Below are positions 53,441 through 62,433 of a stretch of 64,000 nucleotides of DNA, piece after piece. The DNA lies in the NCBI GenBank assembly GCA_963744575.1, contig CAVUUF010000011.1, positions 1 through 64,000 on the forward strand. Reading direction: 5' to 3'. Each line of letters starts with the position of its first letter. The stretch's first letter is position 1. Both the position numbers and the translations under genes were made by a program. The stretch is from Palsa-504 sp963744575 (GTDB taxonomy: Bacteria; Actinomycetota; Actinomycetes; Streptosporangiales; Streptosporangiaceae). Under the pieces are notes generated by a model. That model was given only the letters and a program-made list of their open reading frames with translations, made no database searches and had not been told where the DNA came from.

Positions 53441-54256
53441 TCAGCCGGCCTGCGGGGCCGGCTGGGCCGAGGGGAACCGGGGCGCGCGCTTCTCGGTGAG
53501 CGCCGCCGCGCCTTCGAGGACGTCGGGACCCATGAAGCAGAGCATCTCGTAGGCGGCGGACTGATCGAAGATCGGGCCGGCCATCTTGAGCCAGTTGTTC
53601 AGTGACCGCTTCGTCCAGCGGATCGCCGGCTGCGACCCGGTAGCGAGGCTGTCCGCCACGCGCAGCGCCTCGTCGAGGACCTGATCGCGGCGGACCGCCT
53701 TGCTGACCATGCCGAGCCGTTCGGCCTCCTCGCCGGTGATCATCTCGCCGGTGAGCAGGTAGTAGCGGGCCTTCGCCATGCCGCACAGCAGCGGCCACAG
53801 GATCGCGGCGTGGTCGCCGGCCGCGACGCCGAGTTTGACGTGGCCGTCGCCGAGCCTGGCGTCCAGGGCGCAGATCGAGATGTCGGCCAGCAGCGCCACC
53901 ACCGTGCCCGCCCCGACGGCGACGCCGTTGATCGCCGAGATGATCGGCTTCTCGCAGTTGACGATGTTGTAGACCAGGTCGCTCATCTCGGCGAGCATGT
54001 GCGCCACGCGGTCGTGGTGGCCGGCCATCCGCTTGACCATGGCCAGGTCGCCGCCGGCGGAGAACGCCTTGCCGGCGCCGGTGATCACGGCGACTTTCGT
54101 CTCCGGGTCGGCGGCGACCTCCGCCCAGACGCGGGCGAGTTCGCCGTGCATCCGCTCGTCGGCGGCGTTGTACTTGTCGGGCCGGTTCATGGTGATGAGC
54201 AGCACGCCGTTGTCCCGGCGCTCGAAGCGGAGCTGCTCGTACTCTGAGAACTTCAC
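53441..54256 (-). CDS. Enoyl-CoA hydratase/isomerase family protein
   Basis: 271 aa crotonase fold. VLLITMNRPDKYNAADERMH, ITGAGKAFSAGGDLAMVKRM (first oxyanion-hole segment), AINGVAVGAGTVVALLADIS (second), LGVAAGDHAAILWPLLCGMA and LLTGEMITGEEAERLGMVSK. The usual catalytic Glu of hydratases is replaced around GDHAAILWP, so it may be an isomerase or other crotonase. ATG 54256; it lies 22 nt downstream of the SDR gene on the same strand, so operon. Confidence 0.9.
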   Translation of the reverse strand: MKFSEYEQLRFERRDNGVLLITMNRPDKYNAADERMHGELARVWAEVAADPETKVAVITGAGKAFSAGGDLAMVKRMAGHHDRVAHMLAEMSDLVYNIVNCEKPIISAINGVAVGAGTVVALLADISICALDARLGDGHVKLGVAAGDHAAILWPLLCGMAKARYYLLTGEMITGEEAERLGMVSKAVRRDQVLDEALRVADSLATGSQPAIRWTKRSLNNWLKMAGPIFDQSAAYEMLCFMGPDVLEGAAALTEKRAPRFPSAQPAPQAG

Positions 54257-54277
54257 GGACTGCTCCTTAGCTGTGGT

Positions 54278-55015
54278 TCAGCTCATGGTCAGGCCGCCGC
54301 TGACGCTGACGGTCTGGCCGGTGACGAACGACGCCTCGTCCGAGGCGAGGAATACCACGACGTTGGCGACGTCGGCCGGCTGGCCGAGGCGCCGGAACGG
54401 GATCGCCTTGGTCAGGGCCTCCCGCAGCCTCGGCCCCGCGAACGACGCGAACAGGGCGGTGTCGGTGGGGCCGGGGCAGACGCAATTGACCCTGACCTGG
54501 TGGCGCGCCATCTCCCGGGCGAGCGACTTGGTGAAGGCGATGACCCCGCCCTTGGCCGCGGAGTAGACCGCCTCGCCGGACGAGCCGACCCGGCCGGCGT
54601 CCGAGGCCAGGTTGACCACCGCTCCGCTGCCCTGCGCGGCCATGACCGGCAGCACCGCTTTACAGGTGTGCAGCACGCCGTACAGGTTGACGGCGATCGC
54701 CCGGTCCCAGTCGGCCGGGTCGGAGTCGACGAAGGAGCTGGCCTTGTCCCAGCCGGCGTTGTTGACCAGGACGTCGATGCGGCCGAACTGCCGCACCACC
54801 CGGTCGGCGATCGCCTGCACGCCCTGGCGGTCGGTGACGTCGGCGCGGATCGCGACGGCACACGGCAACGCGGTCGCCGTCGCCTTGGCGTTCGCCTCGT
54901 CCAGATCGGTGACCACGACGGTCGCCCCCTCCGCGGCGAGCTTCCCGGCGATCGCCTGGCCGATACCCTGGCCGGCGCCGGTCACGATCGCAACCTTGTC
55001 ATCGAGCCTGCCCAT
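54278..55015 (-). CDS. Short-chain dehydrogenase/reductase (FabG-like)
   Basis: 245 aa classical SDR. VAIVTGAGQGIGQAIAGKLA is the TGxxxGxG NAD(P) motif, VLVNNAGWDKASSF the NNAG, VVNLASDAGRVGSSGEAVYS plus AAKGGVIAFTKSL the Ser-Tyr-Lys triad (YxxxK as YSAAK). ADVTDRQGVQAI and VNCVCPGPTDTALF complete it. Probably a 3-hydroxyacyl/alcohol dehydrogenase. ATG 55015 follows AGAGGAA. First gene of the operon with the hydratase, divergent from the LLM enzyme. Confidence 0.92.
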   Translation of the reverse strand: MGRLDDKVAIVTGAGQGIGQAIAGKLAAEGATVVVTDLDEANAKATATALPCAVAIRADVTDRQGVQAIADRVVRQFGRIDVLVNNAGWDKASSFVDSDPADWDRAIAVNLYGVLHTCKAVLPVMAAQGSGAVVNLASDAGRVGSSGEAVYSAAKGGVIAFTKSLAREMARHQVRVNCVCPGPTDTALFASFAGPRLREALTKAIPFRRLGQPADVANVVVFLASDEASFVTGQTVSVSGGLTMS

Positions 55016-55121
55016 ACGCGGTTCCTCTCGGGTCGGTGCGGCTACCACACTGAACCTATAGTCACTACCCGCCGCGGCGTTCGGGGCGTACTGTCGGTGC
55101 CGCGGCGGAAGGAAAACAACG

Positions 55122-56129
55122 ATGAAGGTCGGGCTCGTGGTCATGGACGAGGACCCGGCCGGCGCGCTGACGGTCGTCCGGGCGGCGGACCGGGCTGGCG
55201 TGCACTCACTGTGGGCGATCGACTACTACAACCGGAGCAGCCTGACCCGCGCGGCGGCGTTCGCGGTCGTCGCCGGGACCTCGATCGTCGGCACGAGCGT
55301 CACCCCGCTGTTCGCGCGCTCGCCGCTGGCGCTGGCGGCGGCGGCCGCCGACATCCAGGCGATCGCCGGCGGCCGCTTCGTGCTTGGTGTGGGCAGCAGC
55401 ACGCGCCGGATGAACCAGGACTGGTACGGGACGGCGCTGCAGCATCCCGCGCCTCAGGTCCGGGAGCGGATCGGGCTGATCCGGCGGCTGATCGCGCATC
55501 GCGGCGGCCCGTTTGAGTTCGAGGGCAGGTTCAACCGCGTCTCGATGGCGCACTACGACCGTGCCGCGCTGCCGGACCGCATGACGATCCTGGCGGCGGG
55601 CGTGGGGGAGCACATGGTCGGCGTGGTCGGGGAGTGCGCCGACGGGTTCGTCGGGCACACGATCGCCTCGGCCGCCTACCTGCGTGACATCGCCCGCCCG
55701 GTCCTGGCCAGCGGCGCGGCCCGGGCGAACCGGGACGTGGCGCAGTTGCGGATGACCACGCAGATCGTGGCCTCGGCCGGCGCCGACTCGCGCGCTGCGC
55801 GCCGGGATGCCGCGGCCCAGGTCGGTTTCTACGCCACGCCGAAGGGCTACGACGCGCTGTTCCCCGGCGGCCAGTTCGCCGCCGAGCGCGTCGCGGCCCG
55901 GGAGGCCCTGGCCCGCGGCGACGTGCCCGGCGTGATCGCCGCGGGGGAGGCCATGGTCGGCGAGCGCGCCGTGTTCGGCACGCCGGACGACGTCGCCGCC
56001 CAGTTGCGCCGCTACGCCGGCGTCGTCGACTGGGCGCTGCTCTACCCGCCGCACTTCGGCGTCGATCCCGAGCGCATTCACGCCAACGAGCTGAGCCTGA
56101 TCGACGTGGCCTCCGGCTGGACATCCTGA
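55122..56129 (+). CDS. LLM-class F420-dependent oxidoreductase
   Basis: 335 aa luciferase-like fold. KVGLVVMDEDPAGALTVVRA, TSIVGTSVTPLFARSPLALA, ALAAAAADIQAIAGGRFVLGVGSSTR (split motif; typical GRF-LG-G-S), GFVGHTIASAAYLRD, and C-terminal VFGTPDDVAAQLRRY. F420H2- or FMN-dependent reductases of this group act on diverse substrates. ATG 55122 has GGAAGG ahead of it. Divergent from the SDR. Confidence 0.88.
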   Translation: MKVGLVVMDEDPAGALTVVRAADRAGVHSLWAIDYYNRSSLTRAAAFAVVAGTSIVGTSVTPLFARSPLALAAAAADIQAIAGGRFVLGVGSSTRRMNQDWYGTALQHPAPQVRERIGLIRRLIAHRGGPFEFEGRFNRVSMAHYDRAALPDRMTILAAGVGEHMVGVVGECADGFVGHTIASAAYLRDIARPVLASGAARANRDVAQLRMTTQIVASAGADSRAARRDAAAQVGFYATPKGYDALFPGGQFAAERVAAREALARGDVPGVIAAGEAMVGERAVFGTPDDVAAQLRRYAGVVDWALLYPPHFGVDPERIHANELSLIDVASGWTS

Positions 56130-56133
56130 CCAG

Positions 56134-56369
56134 GTGGTCGTCTACGACCCCCGCGCGGGCGAGGTCCGCGGCCACCGGCAGCTGCGGCGCTTCGTCCAGG
56201 CGAATCAGGCCTGGATGGCCGAGCACCATGCCCGCGCTGCGTCCGCTGGGGACGCCACGACCTGCCGCCTCAGGCGGGACTCGGAGTCTACGAACGCGGC
56301 CCGGACGGGCTGCTGGCCGCGGCCCGCGTCTACGACGACATCAAGGCGCCCGTCGAGACGAGCGCCTAG
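56134..56369 (+). pseudogene. SnoaL-like remnant
   Basis: VVYDPRAGEVRGHRQLRRFV then AWMAEHHAR is an N-terminal part of a SnoaL/NTF2-type protein, cut off after ~35 codons; the matching end (GLGVYERGPDGLLAAARVYD, then a stop) continues in another frame at 56258-56369. The middle ~60 residues are lost. Confidence 0.45.
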
Positions 56370-56549
56370 CAGCATCGACGCGGCTGCGTTTGCCGCTCCG
56401 GCGAGTCGCAGGAAGGCAACCCGCAGAGGTTCGGCGGCATCATCTGTCGCTGCTGTCACAGCTGCGGTTACCGTGGGACGCCACACTCCTGATCCGGGGC
56501 TGCCGCCTGCCCCTGGCGCCCGGCCCGGTGCCGGGCGGCCGCTGGTCAG

Positions 56550-56936
56550 TCAGGGAATCGTCTGAGCCGACTTGTGCGCGGAGGCTGCACCGGTGCAGAT
56601 CGTCGACCAGGATCCCGTGCATGTGCCCTGGCCGCCGCCACGGCTGACGACCAGCGCGACCGCGATCAGCGCGATGGTGGTCACCAGCCACAGCAGTAGC
56701 GCGGCCCGCTGGAAGCCCAGGCGCTGGTACACCCGGCGGGTCAGGTGCGGTTCGCGGCGAGGCCGCCGCCGGGCCGGCTGCCGGGAGCCGGGCTGGATCT
56801 TCTCGCGGGCCGGCATCTCCTCGCCGGACGCCAGCCGGGTGAATATGGCCAGCCGCGCCGCCAGCGTGGGGTGAGAGCTGGTCAGACTGTCCCTGATTGA
56901 GTCCAGGGCCTGCTGCTCCCACGTGCTCAGGCTCAT
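56550..56936 (-). CDS. DUF3040-like membrane protein
   Basis: 128 aa. MSLSTWEQQALDSIRDSLTS resembles the DUF3040 N-terminus (small actinobacterial membrane proteins of unknown role). Residues ~45-70 are basic, one membrane helix (ALLLWLVTTIALIAVALVVS) is near residue 80, and the C-terminal ~25 residues are external with two Cys (TCTGSW, ICTGAA). The C-terminal extension and the basic insert are unusual for the family. ATG 56936 with GGAGG-like leader. Confidence 0.6.
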   Translation of the reverse strand: MSLSTWEQQALDSIRDSLTSSHPTLAARLAIFTRLASGEEMPAREKIQPGSRQPARRRPRREPHLTRRVYQRLGFQRAALLLWLVTTIALIAVALVVSRGGGQGTCTGSWSTICTGAASAHKSAQTIP

Positions 56937-57134
56937 CTTCTGGCTCCCTCCGTTGCTTCGCCGTGGCCTTGAGTGGTCGCAGCGTCATGGAGAGCATTGC
57001 GATGGCCGAACAGGCAGGGGACGTCAACCCGGGACACCGGCGTCCCGGTACCGTATGGCGCCATCAGGATACCCAGGCCCCTGGGATGGGTGTGTCACTC
57101 CGCCAGGGAGCGCGGGACCGTCCGCGGATTCTGG

Positions 57135-57731
57135 TCAACCCCCCGGGACCTGGTCTGGCGACCCCAGTGCCGATACTCGCGCTGGCCTCATGGAAATGGC
57201 CCCCGGCGGGGGAGCAGGCGCCAGTTGCTCGGCCTCGCCGGCCACCTCGGCGACGAGCAGGACCTGAGCGCCGGACGGCGCCTCGTCCAGGATCGTGCCG
57301 ACGGCGGGCAGCGCGGTCTCGTCGGCCACCAGCAGGGTCCAGTCGGCGTCCGGATCAATCCGGTAGGCGCCGCGCGCGCCGGTGACCACCACCCGGTCGC
57401 CGGCCCGGGCCGCCGCCGCCCACGCCGACGCCGGGCCGCTGTCGCCGTGCAGCACGAAGTCCACGACCAGCCGCAGGCCGGCCCGGTCGACGTAGCGGGG
57501 CGTGTAAGTGCGCCGCAGCGGGCGGGGTTCCGGCCAGGCGGGCCCGTCAGGTCCCGGCTCCGGCACGGTGACCTCCGCCTGCCCCGGCACGGGCAGCAGC
57601 AGCTTGAAATGCGTCGCGGGCCCGTCCTCGGGATACTCGGCGAGCTTGTCGCCGGTGAAGGTGATCCGCTGGGGCCGCACATGGGAATGGCGGGGCGCGT
57701 GAGGCTGCTGCGACTTTTGCTGGACGCGCAT
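57135..57731 (-). pseudogene. Siderophore-interacting protein, truncated at C-terminus
   Basis: The first ~165 residues match NADPH-dependent ferric-siderophore reductases: SHVRPQRITFTGDKLAEYPE, PLRRTYTPRYVDRAGLRLVV (R-x-Y-T FAD-binding), FVLHGDSGPASAWAAAARAG, GDRVVVTGARGAYRIDPDAD and LLVADETALPAVGTILDEAP. After QVLLVAEVAGEAEQL the family's remaining ~80 residues are absent and the frame ends in unrelated sequence at 57135. ATG 57731. Confidence 0.75.
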
Positions 57732-58046
57732 CTTCGCCCTAGCTTCTTCACCACGCAGGAAATGCTGGCCCTGGCCCGCGACGCCGGTCTCGTCTCCGCG
57801 GCCGTGCCAAACGAGCGCTACGTCACCGTGGCCGGAGGGCCTGTCTCGGCCTCCCGCAGGCCGCTACCACGATCCGGTCGACGACCTCGGCAAGAACCGG
57901 CCGGCTCACGTCATAGCGGCGGACCATCCTGCGCCGCCGGACGCCCTCCTGGGATTCCGCGCCAGCAAGCAATACCAGCCGCGGCCTCCCGCATGACGCT
58001 GGATAGGGTGCTGTGCTGTGCGGTTCTGACTGTGAGGAGGACGCCG
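57732..58046. other. Intergenic with protein-like debris
   Basis: A plus-strand piece (HLRPSFFTTQEMLALARDAG, VSAAVPNERYVTVAGG near 57720-57840) could be the C-terminal tail of a methyltransferase; no start or frame support. The promoter for the gene at 58047 lies in this stretch. Confidence 0.3.
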
Positions 58047-58796
58047 ATGCCTGCGCCTGATGATGACCGCTTCTTTGCCGAGCTGCGGGCGTGCACGGCG
58101 GAACTCGCCCGGATCGTCGACGGTGACCTGGGACGACCGGTGCCCACCTGCCCGGAGTGGACGTTCCGGCAGCTGGCCACCCATGTCGGGCGCGGTCACC
58201 GGTGGGCGGCCCAGATCGTGGCCACCAGGGCGACCGCGCCGATCCCGACGCGCGAGGTGGCAGACGGGAAGCTGCCCGAGGACCCGGCGCGGCACGCGCA
58301 ATGGCTGAACGCGGGCGCGGACCAGGTCATCGAGGCTGTCACGGCCGCCGGGAGCGAACCGGTGTGGACGATGACCGGCATGCGCCCGGCCAGTTTCTGG
58401 GCGCGCCGCCGGGCCCACGAGGCCGCCGTGCACCTGGCCGACGCTCAGCTCGCGGCCGGGCGGGACGTCGCCCTGGCCCCGGAGGACGCCGCGGACGCCG
58501 TCGACGAATGGCTCGCCCTCGCCGCCGCACGCACCAACCTGCGTGGAGACGGCCAGAGCCTGCATTTCCACGCCACCGACCCCGGGCTGGCCGGTACCGG
58601 CGAGTGGCTGGTCACCCGTACCCCGTCCGGCGTCACCGTCGGTCACGGCCACGCCAAAGCCGACGTCGCGGTACGCGGGCCCGCGGCCAGCCTGCTGCTC
58701 GTCCTGACCCGTCGGCTGCCGTCCTCCGACCCCGCCGTCGAGACCCTCGGCGAGCAGGCACTTTTTGCCGACTGGCTCCTGCAGACGCCGTACTAA
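58047..58796 (+). CDS. Maleylpyruvate isomerase / mycothiol-dependent (DinB-fold) protein
   Basis: 249 aa. The N-terminal DinB-type four-helix domain carries CPEWTFRQLATHVGRGHRWA (metal-binding His), VWTMTGMRPASFWARRRAHE and HLADAQLAAGRDVAL, followed by a C-terminal SCP2-like domain (HFHATDPGLAGTGEWLVTRT, ADVAVRGPAASLLLVLTRRL). This is the TIGR03083 group using mycothiol. ATG 58047 follows GAGGAGG by 6 nt. Cytosolic, substrate unknown. Confidence 0.88.
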   Translation: MPAPDDDRFFAELRACTAELARIVDGDLGRPVPTCPEWTFRQLATHVGRGHRWAAQIVATRATAPIPTREVADGKLPEDPARHAQWLNAGADQVIEAVTAAGSEPVWTMTGMRPASFWARRRAHEAAVHLADAQLAAGRDVALAPEDAADAVDEWLALAAARTNLRGDGQSLHFHATDPGLAGTGEWLVTRTPSGVTVGHGHAKADVAVRGPAASLLLVLTRRLPSSDPAVETLGEQALFADWLLQTPY

Positions 58797-58827
58797 CGGA
58801 TCCCGGATCCAGCGCCTGGCGCGGTGG

Positions 58828-60225
58828 TTACCGCGTCGTGCCGGTGAGGAGCGGTGGGGGCGGGCTGGCCGCCGCCGGGGATGGGACGCGGCGGGCGCGC
58901 AGGTTCCCGGTGAGCACACGCCGCACCGTGCCCGGGCGCAGCAGCCGGGCGGGCGAGTCGAGTAGCCCGGTCACGCGCAGGAACTGCTGGGTGAGTACCG
59001 GGTCGCGTTCGGCTGCGGCCTGCAGGGCGCCGATGTAGACGTTGATCATGCGCGCCGGCCAGGGGCGGGGCGCCACCACCGACGGGATGGCCAGGTCGGC
59101 GCCCGTGGCCAGCTGCCAGGCGAGGTTGACCGGCTTGGCGGCAGCCCGGAAGTATCGCCGGGCTAGGTCAGCCTGGCCGCCGGCCAGGCTGTCCCGCAGC
59201 GCGGCCGCTTCCAGCGCGGCGACCGACATGCCCTGCCCGTAGATCGGATTGAACGAGCAGATCGCGTCGCCGATGACCACCAGGCCGCCGGGGAACCGGC
59301 GCAGCCGCTCATATCGCCGCCGTAGGTTGGCCGGGAACCGGTGGGCCCGGATGTCGTCGAGCGGGGTGGCGTCGGCGATGGCGGCGTACACGTGCGCCGG
59401 GGCGATGCCGCGAGCGAAGGCCAGGAACCCGTCCGGGTCGGTCGGCGGGTGATGACCGGTGTACCCGGCCAGGGTCAGGATCCACCGGTCGTCTTCCTGG
59501 GCGAACAGCGCCAGGGCGGTCGGCCGGGTGGGCTCGGTGCCGATCAGGATCAGCTTCTGCTCGCCCAGCGCCCTGGGGCGCAGCCGCAGGTGACGGCTGG
59601 CGTACATGAGGTCGACCCGGACCTGCTCCTCGGCCGGCGCGTCGTAGCCCATCTCCCTGAGCCAGGCCGGGGTCCGCCCGCCGCGGCCGGTCGCGTCGAC
59701 GACCAGGTCGGCCGCGATTTCCTCGTCCCCGCCGCCGTGCGGACACACCCGTATGCCGGTGACGCGGTCCCGGGCCGGCGTCGTGACCAGGCTGGTCACC
59801 GCGCACTGGTCCTTGACCGACACATTGCCCAGTGCCCGGACCCTACGGCGGACCTGGGCTTCCAGGTACGGCCGGCTGGCCAGGTAAGCAGGATCGGCGG
59901 GGCCGGCCGGGTCGCCGTCCCGGCATAGCAGGTGACCGGCCGCCGAAAACCACATCTCCCGGGGACTGCCGAGGGCCGGCACCCCGGCCGCCGCCAGGTC
60001 GGCCAGCAGCCCCGGCAGCAGCTCGTCGAGGATCTGCGCGCCGCGTACCAGCAGCGCATGCGCATGCCGGCCCTGCGGAACTCCCTGCCGGTCGGCCACG
60101 TCGGCCGGCAGCAGGTCACGGTCGACGACCGTCACCCGCTGATAGGCGTCCGCCAGCACCCCGGCCGCCAGCAGCCCGCCCATGCTGGCCCCGAGGACCA
60201 CAGCGTGGTCACCAATCTTTCGCAT
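58828..60225 (-). CDS. FAD-dependent oxidoreductase (tryptophan-halogenase-like/epoxidase-like)
   Basis: 466 aa. AVVLGASMGGLLAAGVLADA is the GxGxxG FAD motif, QGVPQGRHAHALLVRGAQIL a typical second segment, GTEPTRPTALALFAQEDDRW and LVVIGDAICSFNPIYGQGMS the GD motif near residue 310. Resembles FAD-binding monooxygenases annotated as 2-polyprenyl-6-methoxyphenol hydroxylase-related in actinobacteria; the halogenase W-x-W-x-I motif is not seen. ATG 60225. The C-terminal ~30 residues are Pro/Ala-rich and not conserved. Divergent from the remnant at 60440. Confidence 0.8.
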   Translation of the reverse strand: MRKIGDHAVVLGASMGGLLAAGVLADAYQRVTVVDRDLLPADVADRQGVPQGRHAHALLVRGAQILDELLPGLLADLAAAGVPALGSPREMWFSAAGHLLCRDGDPAGPADPAYLASRPYLEAQVRRRVRALGNVSVKDQCAVTSLVTTPARDRVTGIRVCPHGGGDEEIAADLVVDATGRGGRTPAWLREMGYDAPAEEQVRVDLMYASRHLRLRPRALGEQKLILIGTEPTRPTALALFAQEDDRWILTLAGYTGHHPPTDPDGFLAFARGIAPAHVYAAIADATPLDDIRAHRFPANLRRRYERLRRFPGGLVVIGDAICSFNPIYGQGMSVAALEAAALRDSLAGGQADLARRYFRAAAKPVNLAWQLATGADLAIPSVVAPRPWPARMINVYIGALQAAAERDPVLTQQFLRVTGLLDSPARLLRPGTVRRVLTGNLRARRVPSPAAASPPPPLLTGTTR

Positions 60226-60439
60226 CACGACCTGAACCCCCTGATCTAGTCGCGGTTGGCTGGCACAGTCCGCACGCTGGCCGCCTGCCGTCCACCCCCG
60301 GGCGGCACCGCCGCCGGCTGATACCTGCCAGAGAGGCCCAGCGCCGCTCCTGATACACGCCTCGCGGCAGACGAGAGTGTGGTTGCCGGAGGCGGCCCTT
60401 GGGACTGACCCTGCCGCCGCGGCGGCCAGGCGGGCTGCC

Positions 60440-60907
60440 GGGGCGGCGACACGCGGACGACCAGGGCTGGCGCTCGGGCGCGGGACGCCGGGGCTGCGGA
60501 CGCTCACGGTGATCGCCGCCGCCGTCTCGGGGCTGAACGGGCGGCGCGCGCTGCCCGCGCTCATCCTGGGGAGCAGCGTGTTCCTCCAGCTCCACCTGGT
60601 GCTCGGCCTGCTGTTCGGCCCGGTGGCTGACCAGGCCTTCAACCAGGCCAAGGGCCCGGCGCTGGCCGCCGTGGCCGTGCTGGTCGCCGGCGCGCTGATC
60701 TACTGGCGGGTCAGGCGGCGACGGCGGATGGCCGCGCCCGCGGCCTGGACGGAGGCGGCCTGCCCCGCGTGCGTCGGCCTGAGCGTGCTCGCCGGGCGCG
60801 TGCCAGACCTGGCCGGGCTGTCCCGGCTGGATCCCGAAGACCCGGCTATCCCTGCGGGCCGGCCCGGCCCGGGGCCCGACGACGAGCCGAACGTCCTGGT
60901 GCGGTAG
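60440..60907 (+). pseudogene. C-terminal half of a DedA-family membrane protein
   Basis: GLRTLTVIAAAVSGLNGRRA and ALPALILGSSVFLQLHLVLG recall the second half of VTT/DedA proteins (the conserved G-L-R-T motif opens it), followed by a membrane helix AALAAVAVLVAGALIYW and a cytosolic tail with CPACVGLSVLAGRV. The N-terminal half with the first membrane helices is absent. The open frame starts at 60377 in unrelated sequence. Confidence 0.45.
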
Positions 60908-60927
60908 CCACAGCGCCCGCTGGGCGC

Positions 60928-61470
60928 TTACCCGGCCGAATCGGCCCGGATCGAGGCCCGGATCGCGTCCTCGAGCCCCTCCAGCGGGAACTTGCCGTCG
61001 ATGCGCTGTCCGTCGACGTAGAACTTCGGGGTGGCGTTGACGCCGTTCCGGACGCCTTCCTGCACGTCACGCCCGATCTTCGCGGCGTGGGCGCCGCCGG
61101 TGACCTCCTGGCCGAACCGGTCCACGTCCAGCACCAGGTCCCTGGCATAGGCCAGCAGCGAGTCGAGATCGAGGCGGGACGAGGGCCGCAGCAGGAGCTC
61201 GTACATCTCCCAGAACCTGCCCTGGGCCGCGGCCGCCTCGGCCGCCTCCGCGGCCTGCTCGGCGTGCGGGTGCAACTGCGGGATGGGAAAGTTCCGGAAC
61301 ACGAACCGGATCGATCCCGGATACAGGTCGAGCATCCGGCGCACGTCCCGGGCCGCTCCCCGGCAGTAGGGACACTCGTAGTCGCCGTACTCCAGGACCG
61401 TGACGGGCGCGTCGTCCGGCCCGAGTACATGGTCATCGCCGGTGACCTGCGGCACGGTGAAGTTCTCCAC
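60928..61470 (-). CDS. DsbA-family thioredoxin-fold oxidoreductase
   Basis: 180 aa. VLEYGDYECPYCRGAARDVR carries the CPYC active site near residue 30, with RFVFRNFPIPQLHPHAEQAA (cis-Pro region) and NATPKFYVDGQRIDGKFPLE (T-P-K/T-F) as the second DsbA block. GTG 61470 is preferred to the upstream ATGs (61515, 61611) because GGAGGAGCGAGG precedes it. No signal peptide from this start, so it is likely cytosolic (mycothiol-type or FrnE-like) rather than exported. Confidence 0.88.
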   Translation of the reverse strand: MENFTVPQVTGDDHVLGPDDAPVTVLEYGDYECPYCRGAARDVRRMLDLYPGSIRFVFRNFPIPQLHPHAEQAAEAAEAAAAQGRFWEMYELLLRPSSRLDLDSLLAYARDLVLDVDRFGQEVTGGAHAAKIGRDVQEGVRNGVNATPKFYVDGQRIDGKFPLEGLEDAIRASIRADSAG

Positions 61471-61815
61471 CCTCGCTCCTCCGTCAGTGCGGCTCACGTG
61501 AGATACGCCAAGCATCACCGTGTCGCCGACGGCCCCAATCGTCAAGTCGGGGAACCCGGCGAAGTCTTTCCGTGATGCGTCGCCGGAAGAACCGCGCGCG
61601 GCTACACTCAAGCTGGCCTAGCCACTGCGTCGCCTGATGCAGCGCGGGAGTGCCTTGCCGTTCTGCGGTTTCAACGGGCATTCAGTTGACGCTGAACCGG
61701 CTTGCAGGTGATACTCGGTGGTTTCCGGGGTCGAGAGCTGGCGTGTCCGCTACGGTTGCGGCCAGGGCTTCCGTGGCAAGCCGCAGAACCTTCCCCGTTC
61801 TCGTCCCGGCCCCGT

Positions 61816-61857
61816 GTGTCGCACGAAAGGAACAATGTGTCGCACGAAAGCAACAAC
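61816..61857 (+). repeat. 21-nt tandem duplication at the start of the methyltransferase gene
   Basis: GTGTCGCACGAAAGGAACAAT (21 nt; 61816-61836) and a copy differing at two positions (61837-61857) lie directly before ATG 61858. The first copy supplies AAAGGA as RBS for the GTG at 61837; the second copy encodes VSHESNN. Confidence 0.85.
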
Positions 61858-62415
61858 ATGACCTGGCTGGATAATTCGCTGCAGCGGTGGCGGATCCGGA
61901 TGGCCCTGCGCGAGCTGCCGAAGGGCGCGCGCGTCCTTGATATCGGCACGTATGACGGCACGCTGTTCCGTGAGGCGGGGGTCTCCGGGGTCGGCATCGA
62001 CCCGGAGCTGCAGGCGACGGCCCCGGTGCCCGGCGTGACGCTGGTGAAGGGCTTGTTCCCCGAAGACCTTCCCGCGCTGCCGGATGAGTCATTCGGCGCG
62101 GCCACCGCGCTGGCGGTCATCGAGCACATCCCCGAAGGCGACCTGCAGGGCTGGGCTAAGGCCATTGCCCGGCTGGTGGCTCCCGGGGGCGTGATGATCA
62201 TGACCGTGCCGGCCCCGACGGTTGACAAGATCCTGCACGTGCTCATCAGGCTTCACCTGGCCGCAGGGATGGAGGCTCATCAGCATCACGGGTTCGAGCC
62301 GAGCAGCCTCGACACCATCTTCGGCGCTCCGCTGTGGCAGCGGATGAAGCACCGCACGTTCCAGCTGGGCCTGAATAATCTCTACGTCTTCAAGCGCACC
62401 TCGCATCCGCTCTGA
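61837..62415 (+). CDS. SAM-dependent methyltransferase
   Basis: 192 aa. LPKGARVLDIGTYDGTLFRE is the class I SAM motif I (VLDIGxxxG), AALPDESFGAATALAVIEHI the motif II/post-II region, and IARLVAPGGVMIMTVPAPTV motif III (LAPGG). A HQHHGFEPSSLDTIF helix follows. GTG 61837 uses the SD in the first repeat copy; ATG 61858 begins seven codons later. Typical of small glycan- or lipid-type methyltransferases. Confidence 0.85.
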   Translation: MSHESNNMTWLDNSLQRWRIRMALRELPKGARVLDIGTYDGTLFREAGVSGVGIDPELQATAPVPGVTLVKGLFPEDLPALPDESFGAATALAVIEHIPEGDLQGWAKAIARLVAPGGVMIMTVPAPTVDKILHVLIRLHLAAGMEAHQHHGFEPSSLDTIFGAPLWQRMKHRTFQLGLNNLYVFKRTSHPL

Positions 62416-62433
62416 GCGCACTGACCCGCGAGC

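Noticed and set aside
50454..53552. 1032-codon open frame on the plus strand
   Set aside because: Antisense to the secreted glycosidase gene, Arg/Val/Gly-rich, no start or family; a GC-driven shadow.
58828..60225. Tryptophan halogenase
   Set aside because: The characteristic W-x-W-x-I-P motif is not present; only general FAD motifs are.
58828..60651. Longer N-terminus for the FAD oxidoreductase (to 60651)
   Set aside because: The first ~140 codons are not conserved; the FAD motif starts right after the ATG at 60225.
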